A stretch of 6,122 bases of DNA from an uncultured Gammaproteobacteria bacterium (GTDB lineage: Bacteria > Pseudomonadota > Gammaproteobacteria > Steroidobacterales > Woeseiaceae), in contig CALKYK010000406.1 in assembly GCA_938003715.1 (NCBI GenBank), positions 1-6,122 of the forward strand. Reading direction: 5' to 3'. The first letter of the stretch is position 1, and the number at the start of each line of letters is the position of its first letter. This document shows, one piece after another, positions 5,256 to 6,122 of the stretch. The position numbers were made by a program, and so were the translations under genes. Under the pieces are notes generated by a model. That model searched no databases and was not told the origin of the DNA. It saw only the letters and a program-made list of their open reading frames with translations.

Positions 5256-5262
5256 AAGGAGA
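5256..5262 (+). promoter_or_regulatory. Shine-Dalgarno sequence of recA
   Basis: AAGGAGA lies nine bases before the ATG at 5272 and is the strongest ribosome-binding site in the window. It decides the start, because the frame is open upstream to at least 5176 without similarity to RecA. Confidence 0.75.
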
Positions 5263-5271
5263 ACAGCAAGT

Positions 5272-6117
5272 ATGGCAGCCAAAGGCCGATCGAAGTCAAC
5301 GGCTTCGTCCAACGGTTCCAACGCCGACCCCACCCTCGCCAATGCCTTGGGCCAAATCGAAAAGGCATTCGGTAAAGGGGCCATCATGAAGCTGGATGGC
5401 GACCACTCAAGAGGAATCCCGGGGATCCCGACTGGTTCGCTTTCCTTGGATCTGGCGCTTGGGGGGCGAGGCGTCCCGCGTGGCCGCATCATCGAACTGT
5501 TCGGCCCAGAGTCGAGCGGTAAGACAACGCTCGCCCTGCACACCATTGCCAACGCACAGCGGACTGGCGGAATCGCTGCCTTCGTTGATGCCGAACACGC
5601 GCTCGATCCCTCGTGGGCTCGGCGGATTGGCGTCAACCTGGAAGAGCTACTGGTCAGCCAGCCCTCTTACGGCGAAGAAGCGCTGCAGATTACTGAAATG
5701 CTGATTTACTCCAACGCCGTTGACGTCGTTCGTGTCGACGCGGCCGCTGCCCTGCTCCCCAAGGCCGAACTGTACTGCGAAATCGGCGATACGCACGTCG
5801 GACTGCAGGCCCGCATGATGAGCCAGGCCATGCGCAAGCTGACCGGCGCCATCTCCAAGTCGAAAACCACGGTGATCTTTATCAACCAAATCCGCGAGAA
5901 GATCGGCGTGATGTTTGGCAGTCCGGAAACCACTCCCGGCGGACGTGCGTTGAAGTTCTACACCAGTTGCCGCATCGACGTTCGCCGGATCAGTAGCCTG
6001 AAAGACGGTGACGAGACCATCGGCATGCGGGTACGTGCCCGCGTCGTCAAAAACAAGGGCGCTCCGCCAGTACGCGCTCGCGCGGGCGATATCCTTAGTG
6101 AGCGTGGCATCAGCTAA
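5272..6117 (+). CDS. recA: RecA recombinase, C-terminally shortened and divergent, planctomycete-like
   Basis: A 281-residue RecA, the ATP-driven strand-exchange protein of homologous repair and SOS induction. Present are the N-terminal polymerisation helix (ANALGQIEKAFGKGAIMKL, 23-41), Walker A GPESSGKT (78-85), the catalytic glutamate in FVDAEHALDP (Glu108), and an intact L2 DNA-binding loop region GSPETTPGGRALKFY (216-230). Odd features are Walker B VVRVDA (152-157; the family has hydrophobics then DS) and L1 preceded by LYCEIGD where LDGEIGD or IEGEIGD is usual. KNKGAPPVRARAGDIL replaces the conserved KNKVAPPF..AEFDIL. The frame ends at GIS-TAA, about 70 residues before normal, so the C-terminal DNA-gating domain is absent; the next bases GATGG would continue the family pattern GIS-Y-DG. 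AAGGAGA (5256-5262), nine bases upstream, fixes the ATG. Phrases such as GGRGVPRGRIIELFGPESSG suggest planctomycete ancestry. It may be a decaying or second copy. Confidence 0.88.
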   Translation: MAAKGRSKSTASSNGSNADPTLANALGQIEKAFGKGAIMKLDGDHSRGIPGIPTGSLSLDLALGGRGVPRGRIIELFGPESSGKTTLALHTIANAQRTGGIAAFVDAEHALDPSWARRIGVNLEELLVSQPSYGEEALQITEMLIYSNAVDVVRVDAAAALLPKAELYCEIGDTHVGLQARMMSQAMRKLTGAISKSKTTVIFINQIREKIGVMFGSPETTPGGRALKFYTSCRIDVRRISSLKDGDETIGMRVRARVVKNKGAPPVRARAGDILSERGIS

Positions 6118-6122
6118 GATGG

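Noticed and set aside
5231..5259. TTGACG just before recA as a -35 element
   Set aside because: No acceptable -10 occurs 15-19 bases downstream; the spot holds the Shine-Dalgarno sequence instead.

Overview
The window appears to join two blocks of different character. Positions 1 to about 4790 look proteobacterial, possibly gammaproteobacterial. They hold a high-G+C ECF sigma/anti-sigma pair, two predicted lipoproteins, a DUF3750 protein and a divergent HxlR-type regulator/VOC pair. From about 4790 to the end there is a 5'-truncated CYTH protein followed by a RecA whose sequence, from memory, is closest to planctomycete RecA. The taxonomic reading is from recognised sequence signatures only; no search was run.

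Left part, minus strand (transcribed right to left). A seven-repeat FG-GAP/UnbV lipoprotein (3091-1418) is followed by a lipoprotein-type alpha/beta hydrolase (1358-606). Next come an ECF sigma factor (539-48) and the start of its probable anti-sigma partner, which runs off the left edge. The hydrolase seems to have its own promoter, placed so that its mRNA could be leaderless. The sigma factor has an upstream motif with ECF-promoter geometry, which suggests autoregulation. The two lipoproteins would act in the cell envelope, and the sigma/anti-sigma pair is a typical envelope signalling unit; a functional link is only inferred.

Middle part. Across a 103-bp palindrome-rich spacer a membrane-anchored DUF3750 protein (3195-3800) runs to the right. 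It seems to lack the usual C-terminal part, and it overlaps tail to tail with a regulator made of two tandem HxlR-like winged helices (4339-3758). That regulator is divergent from a small VOC/glyoxalase-fold protein (4402-4746) across an AT-rich 62-bp control region. The VOC frame is closed by a TAA, after which the same frame still reads a plausible family C-terminus.

Right part. A CYTH fragment lacking its N-terminal half (4787-5098) overlaps a perfect 9-6-9 inverted repeat. The repeat lies on a weak candidate promoter about 160 bp ahead of recA, so it could be an SOS-type operator. The recA frame (5272-6117) has a good Shine-Dalgarno sequence and intact Walker A and L2 regions. It has unusual residues in Walker B and L1, loses conserved residues near the end, and stops before the C-terminal domain. 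Broken genes on both sides of the HxlR-VOC pair suggest rearrangement, horizontal transfer or an assembly chimera. No rRNA, tRNA, CRISPR array, transposase or convincing intrinsic terminator was seen.
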